From Astrocystis sublimbata (taxonomy: Eukaryota > Ascomycota > Sordariomycetes > Xylariales > Xylariaceae), in the NCBI GenBank assembly GCA_022453515.1, contig JAJNNY010000018.1, positions 62,001-126,000 on the forward strand: DNA of 64,000 nucleotides, read 5' to 3'. Below are positions 12,787 through 25,636 of the stretch, in pieces. Both the position numbers and the translations under genes were made by a program. The first letter of the stretch is position 1; the number at the start of each line of letters is the position of its first letter. The notes under the pieces were generated by a model. The model had not been told where the DNA came from. It saw only the letters and a list, made by a program, of their open reading frames with translations, and searched no databases.

Positions 12787-13620
12787 AGAGAATGGTGGCG
12801 TGGTGGCTGTACTTCAGATGGCGTCTCGGAACACAACCAGTGATTACGCTTTGCTATGCATATGCATGTGCCCCAATCCAAAGAGATAAACCAGAGGGCG
12901 GCTGGCCGTGTATCGTCGAGGGCGATGGGGAGCGCGATGGGGAGCGCGATTGAACGCGCTGATGATAGAACCAAGTCGTGTAGGGTGGTCGCGACTACGA
13001 GCCCTGGGGCGATGCGATGGCTAAAGGGAGAACTGATGAATGGCGGAAACGATAGGGTGCGGCAGAGAAAGGCAGAGGGCCGGTGCGATGCCAAAGGATG
13101 CGCTGCGTGGATGGATGCTGGTCTGGCGAATGGCGGAGGGCGGAGGGCAAGGCGACTCGACGAGTGCGCGTTGACTGACGAAGGACTCAGGTTGGAAGTT
13201 GAGAGGATGCGCCGCGCCGACGACGAGGGTAGCAGTGCGATGCGGCGCAGTGCAGGTTGGCGGGCTGGCGGGCTAGAGCAGAAGATCGGCTGGTCGGTTC
13301 CTGAGTGGCAGCGCGCGACCGGGGAATTATGGAGCTTCGTTAAGTGGGCGTGGGCGTGGTGTGCGTGTGGTGGTGCGTGCAGTGGGAGATGAGATAAGAC
13401 AGGACAAGACGAGATGAGACGAGACGAGACAGGACAGGACAGGACAACAACTTGACGAGTCGAGTCGCGGTCGCGGAGGGTTGGTTTGGGATGGGTTGGT
13501 TGGGGATGATGGATGGGTGGGAGTGGAAGTGTGGAGGAGGGAGGAGGAATGCTGGGCGGGTAGGTTAGGTAGGTACTAATGGTAGGCGAGTAGGCGTGCA
13601 CCAGTCAGTGATCCGGAGGG
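12787..13620 (-). promoter_or_regulatory. Pyrimidine-rich 5' leader/promoter of the Scw1-like gene
   Basis: On the minus strand this stretch is strongly C/T-rich, with TCGTCTCGTCTCATC-type and TGTCCTGTCC-type tracts (13389-13446 on the plus strand read GAGACGAGAC / AGGACAGGAC). Such CT-rich leaders are common upstream of highly expressed or growth-regulated fungal genes. A 286-codon open frame runs through it, but it begins with GTG, lacks an internal ATG at a plausible start and overlaps the scw1 start out of frame, so I treat it as non-coding. Confidence 0.45.
13389..13446. repeat. GAGAC/AGGAC pentanucleotide tract
   Basis: Imperfect pentamer array (GAGAC, GAGAT, AGGAC units) about 58 bp long inside the leader region of the Scw1-like gene. 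Confidence 0.7.
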
Positions 13621-14519
13621 TCGACTGTCCACCCTGGGAGGATATCTGGGCTGGGCTATGCGGGTACCTTGGTAGTCAGCTTTAAGGTTGCGTCTGCAGG
13701 TGTACGTACGTGTACATGCTGATGTAAACCTTAGTGCTCTATGGGGGGGGGACCTTGGGAACGGTACCTTAGGTTTGGTATAGGTAGGTACCTGTAGGTA
13801 CCTATCTAGTAGCGCAAGAGGTACCTGGAGGCGCGCTATGTGAGGGTGTTCCGAGGTCCAGGAGGAAGATCACTGAGACTTGGCGGATGGGTGGGTAAGT
13901 CGTTCTTGATGTGCCTGGCAGGCTGGGGCCAGGTTCTGTCTGGGTATGGCAAGGAGCGACAAACTGCAGGAGATGGGCATGGATGGTTTGAATGAATGCG
14001 AAGATTGGACAGGTCCGAGAATGAGATGGATGGGGAATGGGGAATGCCTACGAGTACATATAGCTAAGGTAGGTACATCAAAGTTGGGGCTCGCCCTCCC
14101 TCTCCCTCCCACTCTCTCGCTTCTCGCTCCTCTGCTCTCTCTCTGAGCTCCATCCAACTCTCCCAGGTCTCTAGAATTTCGCATTGTCCGCAACCTATAC
14201 TCGTATTTACTAACCATTACGCGTAGGTGGGAGTGGGATTGAGGAGTAAGGGTGGGCAGGGTGCGATTGATTGGAGGCCCTGGCTTGCCTGGATGCCTGG
14301 CGAGCCTGGATACAGCATCAAAGAGTTTAAGGTTGCAGTTGGTGCTGGGGTTGCAAGGTACACAAAGTAACTTTAACACCTGCAGCTCAGGTTGATGTCC
14401 CATCGCCACGCTAACTCTGATCCAGTTAGTGCCGGCTCCCTCTTGAGTGCCCGAGTGCCTACTCAACTACAAGGACGGAAGTTGGGCCTACGCACTGTAG
14501 GCGAGGCTCACCTGCTCTA

Positions 14520-15360
14520 GAGTTGTGTGCTTGCCTCCCTCCTATATGTGATTATTGGCTAATGTTCATACATAAGCCTATTAACTTATGAGAGACTGGA
14601 ATAATCCTTAAGCTACCGAGTATATATACAAGTACCTAGTACATGAATAGATAGATACCTATATGAAGCATGACTTTAAGACATAAAGTATTATACGAAA
14701 TGCCTTGGTGGAAACTCGGGAGTTCACAATGATGAGCTTAATATAGGTGGTTCTTAAACACAACATCATGTTAGTATGAGAATATACTTCGATTACCTAG
14801 TTGCATTTTATGTTTGAGAAACACATAAACCCTTTGAATCACTAAGAGAGTAATTAGAAACATAGGATCTGGAGGCATATGATAACATCACTTACCTAGG
14901 TACTATAGGTTTCTTGTAGGCTAAATCCACAGAACTCCATTGAACAAACTACCAGTACGAAGTGGGGAGATCACAACTTAGCTATGCTTTTGCAACAAGG
15001 TGGAATCAGCTATAGGATGTGAAATAGGTATTCAATGATTGGGCTGATTAATTAAGGTGAAGGACATTCTCATACATGTTTGCTATCAAATAACAAGCAC
15101 AGGCAGTACAGGCGTCACATAATACAGGTATAGGTAACATGTGCAACAAGATTTTGGGAATTGTTTAGTAATAGTCACGGAATCATGCAGGTGTTCAGGT
15201 GTTCTTACACGTGAATCCAGCCACACCAGGTGCCTAGTATGCAACTACATTACGTGTCTTATCCACAGCTAAAACTCTCTCAAGTGTCAACTCGGACTCT
15301 CTATATCAATGTTCAACCCGTAACAAGGGTGGTTACCGTAAGTATGGTGCAGAGTTAAAT
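14520..15360. other. AT-rich block
   Basis: Visibly lower in GC than its flanks, rich in TATA, TTAA and ATGA-type words, with stops in all frames. No terminal repeats or transposase remnant were recognised. It could be an old repeat decayed beyond recognition. Confidence 0.4.
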
Positions 15361-15815
15361 CTAGTTACACTTAAAGTTCAGACACAGTATTCAGTTTGCA
15401 GACACTGTCCGCCCATGTGGAGTCACGTCACGCTATCTAGCCCTGGAGTGACATGTACTCCCAGGTACTGTCTGTGTGGGCTACCGAAGCACTTAAGCAA
15501 GCCGAGCAAGCCAAGCTGCCAAGCCACGCAAGGTTGCAGCTCGGGACAGGCACACGCTAGTGGAGCTAGTATAGCTTGGTCGACATGCAGTGTTTTGCTG
15601 TATCTAGGTCCAACTTGGGATAAGGCATCCTTTATCTGCCTGGGTACATCATGAATATCAGCACTACATGCTAGGTACCTGCTTACGCAACGTGATGCAA
15701 CTCTCAGCAGGCTCGACAGGTTCTTTAGGCCAGAGAGACCAAGCCACGGCCCAGCTACCCCACTGTCTAAGGCTGGTCGCTGCCCCACCCGCTCGCTCTC
15801 TGGAGCAATCTCTGT

Positions 15816-15834
15816 CACCCACCCACCCACCCAC
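15816..15834. repeat. (CACC)n microsatellite
   Basis: Four to five tandem CACC units. Confidence 0.75.
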
Positions 15835-18800
15835 CTTAAGGTATGTAGCTGTATCCTCGCCAGGTACTTACTTAAGTAAGTGTCTCCCTAGGCCATCATG
15901 GATGCTTGTTGCTAGTTCTGCTGCGGGGCCCAAATGCAGCTGCAACTGCCGCCGGGATGCCTCGAGTCTGGCAAGTCTGACTGACGAGCAACTCTCAGAT
16001 ATGTACAGTAAAATGAAAGCAAATCCTTCCGCGTCATATTGTGCAAAACACCACTACCCCGCCGTGCCCGCCTGCCAGTGTTCATATCAAGGCTCATTAG
16101 ATGATGTCGAGGGCAGGAGTCGAGGCCGTTGCGGTGTAGCCCGGTACTAGTAGGTACTTGAGTTGTGTATAAGTACTTCGTACTCCGTCCCGCCTTTCCA
16201 CCAACCTTGAATTTACCTAGGTAATTCGATATCGAAAGAACAAGATGTCGGCCATCGGAGTAAGATTTAGTGCCAGACAAGCGCATCAACGGGAGCCTCT
16301 CCAAAGACGGAGTGATAGCACAAACATATATGGTCCAGATGTTGTCTTCTGAAGTTAGTAGAGACCCAACAACTGCATCACGTCAGAATTGAAGACACGG
16401 GGCCTGTGTGTACTCGTAAAGGCCATCAGTTCTGGAAGTTGGGAATTGCCCGAGCTAACCAAGTGCAAGTAGGTATAGTTTGAAGTATTAGAATATGCGC
16501 TGCTATTCGGCTTCCCATCATCCATGAGAACAGGGTCCTGATGATAACTGGAAGTGAGTGCGTACGAGTACTCTATGTATTACCGCACACATGGCACGTG
16601 TCAATTCACGCATAAGCACCTGGAATACATACCTTGACCCTCCAGGGCTAAAATGCTGCCGGATTGATGCTCCTCATGCGTGTAAGGATTGACTGCATTA
16701 TGGGTGTATCCAAAAAACCTCAGCCCCAGCGCATCTCAGCAGCAACAACAGATGGGCGACCGCTTTCTATCCACCTACCACGGACTACTATTGCATCTTG
16801 ACCGACCGGTCAAGAAACGTCAAGTATGCTGGCAACACTGGCGCCAGAACCCAATCATACGGCGCCAAGATGCGGTCGGACCACGCCGCATGTTTTGATT
16901 CGACTGAGCATGCTTGACACATTTGACGTTTCGGTGTTCAACAAAAAGCCGGGAGACCTACGACCTTGTGGTATCTGTACTGTTGTATCTAAGGTGGATC
17001 ACTTGACAACGATGTAGGTACAGCGGATATGAACACCATTATTGAAGATAATGCATGGTTCTGAGTTCACTCTCCAGTAAGGGCGACATACGGTTGTGGG
17101 TGGGATACTATTGGAAACGGCGAGAGTGTATTCTTACACACCGAGCACACCACCAATTTTTGCAACCATCGTTCCAGAACAGCAGGACCTCTTTCCGTAT
17201 AGGTCTAGACCGACTGAACCATGGCACGAAGTAGGCGGCTCAAACCAATTCCACAATGGAACGCTGTCCAGGACTGATACCATGCCCCCTATTCAGTACC
17301 TATGTATCTATGTATGTATTGGTAACAGAATGCATATATGTACTATCAGATTACTCCAGCTTCTGCTTTGATCCCTCGTTCAACTTTCCCCGCACCTAGT
17401 ATATCTCTCTCGATATTAGCGTTTCTCTTACAACCTCACGACCTGCTCAGCATACATAAGATTGGGTGTTTCCCCGCAGGAAGTGTAGCCTGCTATGAGG
17501 CTGGCCTTGCTGGCCCGGACCTCGCGGAGGTACATGTATATGTTCCACGTCCATCATGGTGTGCGGCGCGCCAACGCCTTGAGATCTCACCTTGAACGTT
17601 ATCAACTCCACCTCCAAATGCGAGGTAGTAGTCACCCACCTTGTGGTAGGCCTTGCTATTCAAATGTCTAATAGATGTCAAATTATTTCCAAATGTAACG
17701 GACAAAATGTCATATCAAAGGACATCTCAAAATATACGAACCAATTCTTCACGAGCATTCGTACCTTGTGTCTTCTGTGTCGATAGCTAGGTCTAGTGGG
17801 TTTGTGTTAGCTATAATGTTCACATCGACAACCCATACAAAGTGTTTGGCTCCCGTTGCAAGAAACCAAGGCTATTCTCCAATAACCTCGGGGTTGATAC
17901 AGCCTGCATTTCAATGGTGTGGCACCGCATGACGTTGACTCAACTAAAAGGCTACAAGATTCCTGCGTCGCCTCAACTTCATCGCACTTTGATAATTAAC
18001 AGAGGATACTCCCCCCACCCCGGGACATGGGACGTGGGATGGGGAAGTCCATCCGATTCGTACTTTTTAAACCTTCATAAGCACTAACACTTTAGCAATC
18101 CGACGAAAGCTTGCTTGGACCGGGTAGCAGTGAGACCTCCCAAGTCTTACTCGCCATGCTGTTTGTGCTGAGGCAGGCAGTCTGCCTCACTAATCATGGG
18201 ATATATGTACCACTGACTTTGGTGTCAGCTGAACGCCTCAGGCGCCGTGAAGGCTGCAGAGCACAAGTTATTCCACTAATCCCAACGGGCCCCTCGAGCC
18301 CTATCCGAGTTTTACGTTGCTGTGGGTGGACAAGGCTGCGGAGAATCATGCACGGCAGCAGGATCGATAACTAGAGCGTCACAATGTGCGCCAACGCGTC
18401 AGGTAATTCTGGCACCCTGGAGCATTTTTCGACAGAGGGAGCCAATTCGAAGAAAGGCGCTCAATTAAATTGACTACTGGTTAGCTCCCCATATTCCTCT
18501 TCATGGTCTCGCGTACGAGCCAGGCAGGAGAATTGGGTGGTCTGGGAACATTTATCATCGGCATGGGCGGTCTGCTGGGATTATGTCGCTCACACATGGT
18601 ATACAATCCTTGTCGCAACCTTGAAAGCATGGCTCACAGCCCGCAGCCGTTGGCGATGCACAAAGACCCCTAGGCGAGCCAGGCAACGAGGGTCTCGTCG
18701 TAACGCGTAGGCGAAATCGAGATAGGTCATACACAGTCCCCACAGTGTCTGCCGTTTAAGCAGCGTGATTTCTACTCGTACTGAAGAAGACTACGTATAC

Positions 18801-20312
18801 ATAAAGTCGGTTGGGGAATGTCTATTAGTTGAACATATACCGCAGCGTCATGTCTGAACTCTACTATCCACAACCTTGCTTCGCAGGCTCCCCGTATGTT
18901 GGGGCTCGTATAGGCCAGGATCTTAGATATGCAAGACTTAGGTGATCAAGTGCCTCGAAACCAATCAGAAGGTTGTCCGTCTTGTACCCCCCTTGCGCTG
19001 GAAGCTATTCCACAGTGCCATCCTTGTAGGACTAGACGAGTATGTTATCTACAGTACATTGCCTAAGTTAAGAGAACGTACTGAAGTACATGCATAGTAC
19101 CTCTTTGAGCAAGCTGGTTTTCATCGTGACGAGCAGACCGTTGCAAACCACATCGGCGGTATTAGCAACCCAGACATCCAGACACGCCAGGCCAACCCCA
19201 GGCTAGGATCCAGATATTTGGAGTTAGCTAAGCGAACCCCAATCTTGGCCTGGGGCAACCAACAGACAGACATCGAATCTTTTCCGAAGAACGCATAGAG
19301 CTGGGATCTGTTCACTGTTCACCTGATCGGACAGGCATGGACAGGGTCGGATTCGTGACCTGCAAGTTCAATGATTACCTATTCCTACGCCCAACCCCGC
19401 AATGTCTCGGTGTCATGGTCAATTGTTGCCTGAAAATCCTACTTCTTCCCTACCTGAAATCCTTCTAGATCGACGGTGAACAGCGATACGAGCCAATCAG
19501 AGAGCATAGACAACAAGTGTACGTAGAACTCTCCATGCGGGCAGGTCTCGCCCGTTATCCTGCTTACGTCGTCGAGCATTTTTTGAAAGCAAAGCAAACG
19601 TTACCTAGGCATGCTAGGTACATCAGATGCATTATTGGGGAGGGTGGGGGCCTCGGGGGCTTAAGTAAATGGCACCCTTCCCCATCTTGGCGCGAGATAC
19701 TTACTGGGAGGCCGGGGAAAGCCTGCGCGTCCCGCCCGAGATGTGAACGCTAAGTCTAGGGCATGAAGCTGCAGTGGTCCTAATGCTCACTTGATGCGCG
19801 GTTCGTCGTTCTCGGATCAGAGCTTGGCAGAAGACGCTAAATTATTATCATGCTATATGACTGGTTGTGTGAAGCAGTAATTATATGTGGTGTCACTGGT
19901 ATGTGTGGTGTTTAGGCCCTCGTCCAGCATAGTCCTGTTGCATCAAGTGAGTCCCCAAGTCGAAGGAATGCAAGCCCGCCTAACTGAGGCTTAACCAACC
20001 ACATAGATAATCATTTCGCTTGAAATCGCTTCACCGCGTAGCCGACGGGAGCCAAAATGAGACTCTGTTTCACGAAGTCGCGTATGGGTTCCATGGTGAC
20101 TTGCACTTGCATCGTGACAGGCTCACCTCTGCGCGACTAGTATGACATACGCATTAGGAGACGATGGAAAGAACGCATCACAGCCACAAGAAAGACGTTA
20201 CGAAGTAGCTTCAAGGCTTCCAGCTAGAAACCTACATCGGTACTTCATTTCGCTTTCCCCGTTCCCCGATATAAGAGGGACCTGCTCCTTCTCCCGCTCA
20301 CAGAACTCGGCT

Positions 20313-20339
20313 ACCACTATAACCACTATAACCACTATA
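20313..20339. repeat. 9-bp tandem repeat ACCACTATA x3
   Basis: Three perfect copies of a 9-bp unit, about 475 bp upstream of the next gene's ATG; could sit in its promoter. Confidence 0.75.
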
Positions 20340-20814
20340 GCTCAAAGCATCATGTTGTTCTTGAGTGTTTCCCTCTTCAAAAAGAAACTGCTACCGTGGA
20401 TCATACAGAATGCACAGCCGTTTTCGTAAGGTACGATCCTGCCTAGGAAATGGCAGCTCCCAGAAGCGACAGCCAACATCTTTCGGGATGGTCAGCGTTT
20501 ACAGCATGAATTCAGCTCTTTGGCTAGAGAATATACTTCTTGCTGCTCGAATCATCACGCACACCTCTGGATATCGGGTTTGTGTTGTCTCCGCTCCTTT
20601 CCCCTCCCGTCCAGCCCTACCGACTTGCTGTGTTCTGCAGACTTGTCCAGTTGCTATGACATTCTTCAGCGACGTGTAGGATTCTGTTGCAGGATTCACT
20701 CGGGACGCCAGGCGTCTCCTCTGGCCAGCCGCCGCCGACGACGGGACATATAGATTCAGAGACGTGAGACCGCGAAGATCACTATCTCATCGTTCGAGCT
20801 CAGAGAATAGTCCG

Positions 20815-22120
20815 ATGGCGCCCCCGACGCCCCCACCACCTAGAATGTGGCCCGAGTGGCTTACTCTACCTCGAGGGGTCATTCGACTTTTCGGGAGAAT
20901 GCTCATTCTGACTCTGGTTACTGGAATTGCCATCGTTGTCTTCAGTCCGCATGCGATACTCAGGCAGACAAGCAGGGGAACCAGAGGGGATTTTCCGCTG
21001 TACTCACCCCCTCGATCACGACCCCGTGAATTTTTCAATGCGTTTGCCGGATACAAGCATTTTGGTGAGAACTGTAACATCTCTTCTCTCGAGATCCACC
21101 GCCCATTTGATCCAGTCTGCCGCAGCCGAACCTCCATGCTACAAGCGATGTCGCAGGGTGGTCGGATCGGTCGGGACGCTCCATATATTCCCCGCGGTTG
21201 CGATATGCAGTGGCATACAACGGAGGAAGTATGCGAAATTCTTGGACGATATTCGCAGGTGATTCTCGTCGGCGACTCCATGGTACGGCATGTCATTGGT
21301 GCACTCAATATTATAGTGCGTGAGAATTTAGGTTACGGCGGTGTCACGGACTGGAATTTCAACGTCCAAGAGAAGTGAGAAAGAAATATCAGATGGAACC
21401 ATGGAATGGGGCTTAGACTTACTGACGAATGAAAATAGTGAAGAGTGCTTTTGCAACCAACAATTCGATGTGAAGAACTGCTCGGTCCAAGGAATCTACA
21501 AGACAGACGATGTCATCAAACATGCTCCCTTAAGCTTAGCATGCACCCGTCTCATACCAGGTTGGTCAACTGACCTAAGAAGTATGCTCGCCTTGCGCAG
21601 TCAGCTCACACAGACTTATCATGCTAATGGGTGTCCAGTGGAGCAAATTGTGCAATTTCCAATGAAAGTTGAGGAGGCTTCGCGTCTCGAACTGGCCATA
21701 GACCGAAACCCGAAATCCCGGACGGCTTTCATCCTCGGTCACGGACTATGGAACGATCTCAATATAGAGCAAACTAGATGTTGGCTCGATGTCGTGCTGA
21801 ATGTAATCAACTCCAGGCTAGGGATCCGTTCGCACCTCGAGAAATTGCCAAAGGGCAGAAATTCGCCAATCCTCTTTATGACGCCCAACGCAGCCGGCGT
21901 CAAGAAGCCGGACGATTTTCTTGTCACGCAGGGCAATAAGGCCCTTGTCCGCTTCGAGCACACGACGAGACGGGAGGCCGCTAGGCGGAGGATTGACCAC
22001 CTCGGGACTTGGAACATGTCCATCCAGGCCAACTTGTACGATGGTGTACACATGGATTTGCGGGGTAACCTGCTCAAGGCTATGATGATAGTCAACTGGT
22101 TAAACTTACTTGAAGAGTGA
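20815..22120 (+). CDS. Membrane-anchored SGNH/PC-esterase-like protein
   Basis: Two exons, 20815-21374 and 21439-22120, joined across a 64-nt intron (GTGAGA donor, TTACTGAC branch-like box, AAATAG acceptor) to give 413 residues. A single N-terminal membrane span lies at about residues 29-45, after a Pro-rich start and the short WPEWLTLPRG segment, so type II topology with a lumenal catalytic domain is likely. The GDS motif in VILVGDSMVRH is at about 153-155. A C-terminal DGVH (Asp388/His391) fits the Asp-x-x-His half of the GDSL/PC-esterase active site, as in TBL-type and Cas1-type proteins that act on glycan O-acetyl groups. A CFCNQQFDVKNC cysteine cluster follows the splice. Substrate is inferred only by family. 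ATG at 20815 is the first in frame; the frame is open upstream to 20680 without an ATG. Confidence 0.8.
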
Positions 22121-23522
22121 GGAGGGTCGGCGCCGTGGCTTTGGTCAAGTCGGTTGATAGTCGGAGGAAGTCATGGGATTCAGGTGCAGTCAGTACCTAC
22201 TACGCCGCGTATGACGAAGGTATTCTTTCAAGCTTGTTAGCATGGGTCGACTTGGGTGTGAGTGAATAGCGAACAGGAATCTTTCCGATCCAGTTTTGAT
22301 CGTCCAGGCGACATGGTCTCGACGGTACACCACACAGCGACTAGTATTGATAGCTTCAGGACGCCGAACTTCCCCGGCAGTCTAGACCCATTGTACTTAT
22401 CACTCTAGCGCCATGCGACTTTCAAGAGACTCTCTATTCTTTTATTGGTAGTTAGATCACGGCCTAGACTAGTGCCCGAATGTTTAGCATGCTCATCTGT
22501 GCAAATGAACAAATGAACATCCATCTTCATTCAGCTCCTCCACGAGACTCACATGGGTGTTTAGCTATTTGAGGAGCCCCTGTCATTTGTCTATGAGAAG
22601 TGGGGTTGAGACCTGAATGGATCGAACGTTGCAAGTCGAAATTTTCGTATCATCAGATATATGTAAGCATGTTAACAACAAACGGGAAAAGCCGTTTAGA
22701 TAACCCTCAAGTTTCTTATATCATCCTCTTATGGCTTCACTTTTCCTCGCATAGTATCCATGTGGCCGGCCGAGATGCCATAATCAGATGAACAAATCAA
22801 CCTATCAAATCATGCAGACAGCCAAGGCGTGGAGTATCTCTAGCTATGACGAATCAGGCATCTGCTTATTTAGAGGTTGATCAGATCATCGTCCATCCGT
22901 CTTCGCTAAGTGACTGGCCGCAGGAGCGGTCGCTTACCAGATGCAGGGAATTTAAACCATCTACCTGCTTTCCCGCGCGATCTGCCGTCATCTCTGCATT
23001 GTGTACGTACTCGTATGTAAGGTACCGGTACCGGTCACGTCGAGAATGTCTGCCTGCACACGTGGATAGGATACCCTGCCGCAATACCCAGCGCCCGGGT
23101 CAGACATATCGCATGACTGGCCGCATGGTGTCTTAACCACCCTGCTGGGTTTGGTGACGCCAACGCCTCTAAGCTCGATTTCACCCCGACGACTCCAACG
23201 CCCAGCACACTAGGTAAACGACGATCTAAGAAGCTGACCGACGCTTCACCGTGCGCTACTTATCTGGAAGTGGACATCGTGTGTGATCGCCTAGGGTAAG
23301 AATAAAACGATGGTGCCAACCCCACCTCCGACGAAATGGTGGATTCTTTGTAGATACGTCCTTTGGTCTGTCTTCGTTGGGAAACATAATTCCCCATTAC
23401 ATGGCTACTAGGCTAAATGCTGGCGTTGACGTGGCGACTCGTATTCATTTGAAGTCGCGACTAATATCAATTACTACTTACTGGTCATCTATTGTCCAAG
23501 ATAGGGACGACTTGAGAACAAT
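22121..23522. other. Intergenic DNA between the esterase-like and methyltransferase genes
   Basis: No gene recognised. The genes are on the same strand, so this should contain the terminator of the first and the promoter of the second. Confidence 0.5.
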
Positions 23523-25537
23523 ATGGCAAGCACCGACTCCGAGACTCCACGAGCGCATGGTGGAGAGGAAGCAGACGGACAGCTGGATCATTTAGAGGTT
23601 GATGAAATTAATGACATTGATGTTGGTACCTATTCCAGTTGAATCTCTATTAATCTCAGATAACTTCGTCTTCGGCGGTTACCAACATGTCTACCCTCAG
23701 TCACGCGCTCTGTTAATAAAGCGTGGCCAAGTCTTCACACCATTCCTCGCTCTTGCTCATTATGACGACTTCTCTTTTCTATCTGACATTGCATTATCAC
23801 AATCTCGTACAACACACATTGAAGAGAAACAGCTAACAGCGTTGTGATGCACCTACGCAGAACACGACCTGGGACGGTGATTCTGCCCTAGGCGGCATGA
23901 GTATATTGTAAGTCACAAACACATTCATGTTAGGCGTCCTGGTTCATGCCGTCCGCTCCAGGCTAGACTTTTTACTCATATTACTCAACCATAGTTCATC
24001 GACGCAAAGCGTGAATAGTAGCATATATGACCACGTAATAGAAAACGGGCGTACATACCACCGGTTCAAGGAGGGCAAATATCTATTGCCAAATGACGAG
24101 GTACCGTGATCTATTGAAAACAACCATTATCATTTGCATGTCACGATACCTTACTGAACATCTAATAGAGAGAACAAAAGAGACTAGGTAGAGCACCCCT
24201 GAGATCTGCTCATTGACGGCATAGCGGCCAAAAACTGACCATCACCTAGACTACCAGCATCAGCTATTCACTGCAGTTCTGAATGGGAAGCTTTACCTGT
24301 CACCGACGGGCGATAATCTGAAGAATGTCCTTGATGTCGGCACAGGGACAGGGATATGGGCTATAGAAGTTGGTACGTTGAGATGGGCAAAATGAGATCT
24401 ATATAGAACTGATCTTTTCAAGGCCTCGAAAACCCCAACGCGCATGTCCTCGGCATCGATTTGAGTCCCATCCAACCGAGCTAGTACGTTACGAAGCAGG
24501 GTCAAACTTTGCCAATCATTGCTCTCTCTGCCCACCCTGGGTTCTTTAATAACAGACCGGTTCGCAGCGCACCGCCCAATGTGAACTTCGAAATCTGCGA
24601 TGCGGAAGATGAATGGAGCTTCCGACAGCCCTTTGACCTAATCCACAGTATGTGATTACTGATTCATATCCCACTACACAACTATGGACCCGATTCCAGT
24701 CTCACGTCGGACCAAGCGAAGAAGATCAAAAGTGCTAACGTGCAACTCTGCAAAGTGCGTGCAATGGTAACATGTTTCAAAAACCCACTTGCCGTCTTCA
24801 CAGAGGCCTTCCGCTACCTAGCACCCGGCGGCTTCATCGAGCTGCGCGACCCGATCCTGCCGTTTCATTTCCTGACGCCGCCGCCGGAAGACTGCGCGCT
24901 CAAGCTGTGGTGCGACAAACTCATGGAAGCGTCGCGGCTCGCGGGCCGCAACTGGGACGTTGCGACGCGATACTCGCAGATGCTGGGCGAGCTCGGGTTC
25001 GTGAACATCACAGAGAGGCGCGAGACCATTGCCTGTGAGTTCTACTACGATATCTTGCAATGGTTTCCGTAGCAACTGATTATCGCGTGCCGCAGTAAGC
25101 CCATGGGTTAAAGGCACTCACAACAAACAGCTCAGCTTACTGCTGCAGCACGATGTGTTGAGTATGCTTGAGCCTGTATCTATGGCTCTCTTCACGAGGG
25201 TTTTAGGGTGGGAGGCGACGAGAGTTTTAGACGTAAGTCTATCCCGGTGCTGCTTTCCTGGTGTTCTCCCAGCTTTTAAGAAGTGCTTTCCTCTCGAGGC
25301 ACATTTGTGCCTTCTACCCCCATATTCTCAAGAATTGATCTGCAAGCTTTATGAACTGACGCTCCGTATTCATGTAGTGCTTGGAGATGGTCAAACGGGA
25401 TGTCCAGAATACTAGAATCCATGCATATTCAGAGGGGTCAGTAGTTTGCTGTTCTTCTGATGAAATCCTATCAGTTGGCAAGTGATTGAACTAACACATG
25501 CTATAGTGTCCATGTGTATGCCCAGAAGCCCTGGTGA
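23523..25537 (+). CDS. LaeA-like SAM-dependent methyltransferase
   Basis: Class I methyltransferase of the fungal LaeA-like/TAM group. Eleven exons fit in phase: 23523-about 23621, 23861-23907, 23995-24100, 24169-24187, 24250-24372, 24423-24483, 24568-24647, 24756-25034, 25096-25232, 25378-25436 and 25507-25537. They encode about 346 residues. The typical N-terminal signature RTYHRFKEGKYLLPNDE precedes motif I, VLDVGTGTGIWAIE (about residues 113-126). GIDLSPIQPS, FEICDAEDEW and YLAPGGFIEL follow in the expected order, ending at HVYAQKPW. Related proteins regulate secondary metabolism or methylate small molecules; which applies here is unknown. The first donor is uncertain: phase requires GTTGGT at 23622 or GTTGATG a little earlier, both weak, or an extra small exon. 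The stop is only 100 bp from that of the convergent Zn2Cys6 regulator. Confidence 0.88.
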
Positions 25538-25636
25538 AGTAGTCGACGCCATTAGAACGCCTTATATAGGATTCGTCAATGTATCCAATCCCTGCCGCAT
25601 AGATATAAAAACTCTCCTCGATACCCAGAGATATGA

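Larger units (their letters stand above)
13621..20814. other. 7 kb stretch without a recognised gene
   Basis: Contains GGTACCTA-rich sequence near 13760-13835, an AT-rich block at about 14520-15360, a (CACC)n tract at 15816-15834 and a 9-bp triple repeat at 20313-20339. Several frames of 60-200 codons are open, but none shows a domain, a coherent exon chain or consistent splice phases. The last 130 bases before 20815 are open in the frame of the next gene, so an upstream exon of that gene cannot be excluded. Confidence 0.45.

Noticed and set aside
12741..13601. 286-codon minus-strand open frame upstream of the Scw1-like gene
   Set aside because: Begins with GTG, consists of Ser/Pro/His-rich simple sequence from a CT-rich leader, and overlaps the scw1 start in another frame; no domain or ATG at a sensible place.
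13870..14466. 198-codon minus-strand open frame
   Set aside because: Low-complexity composition with no family resemblance and no support on either side.
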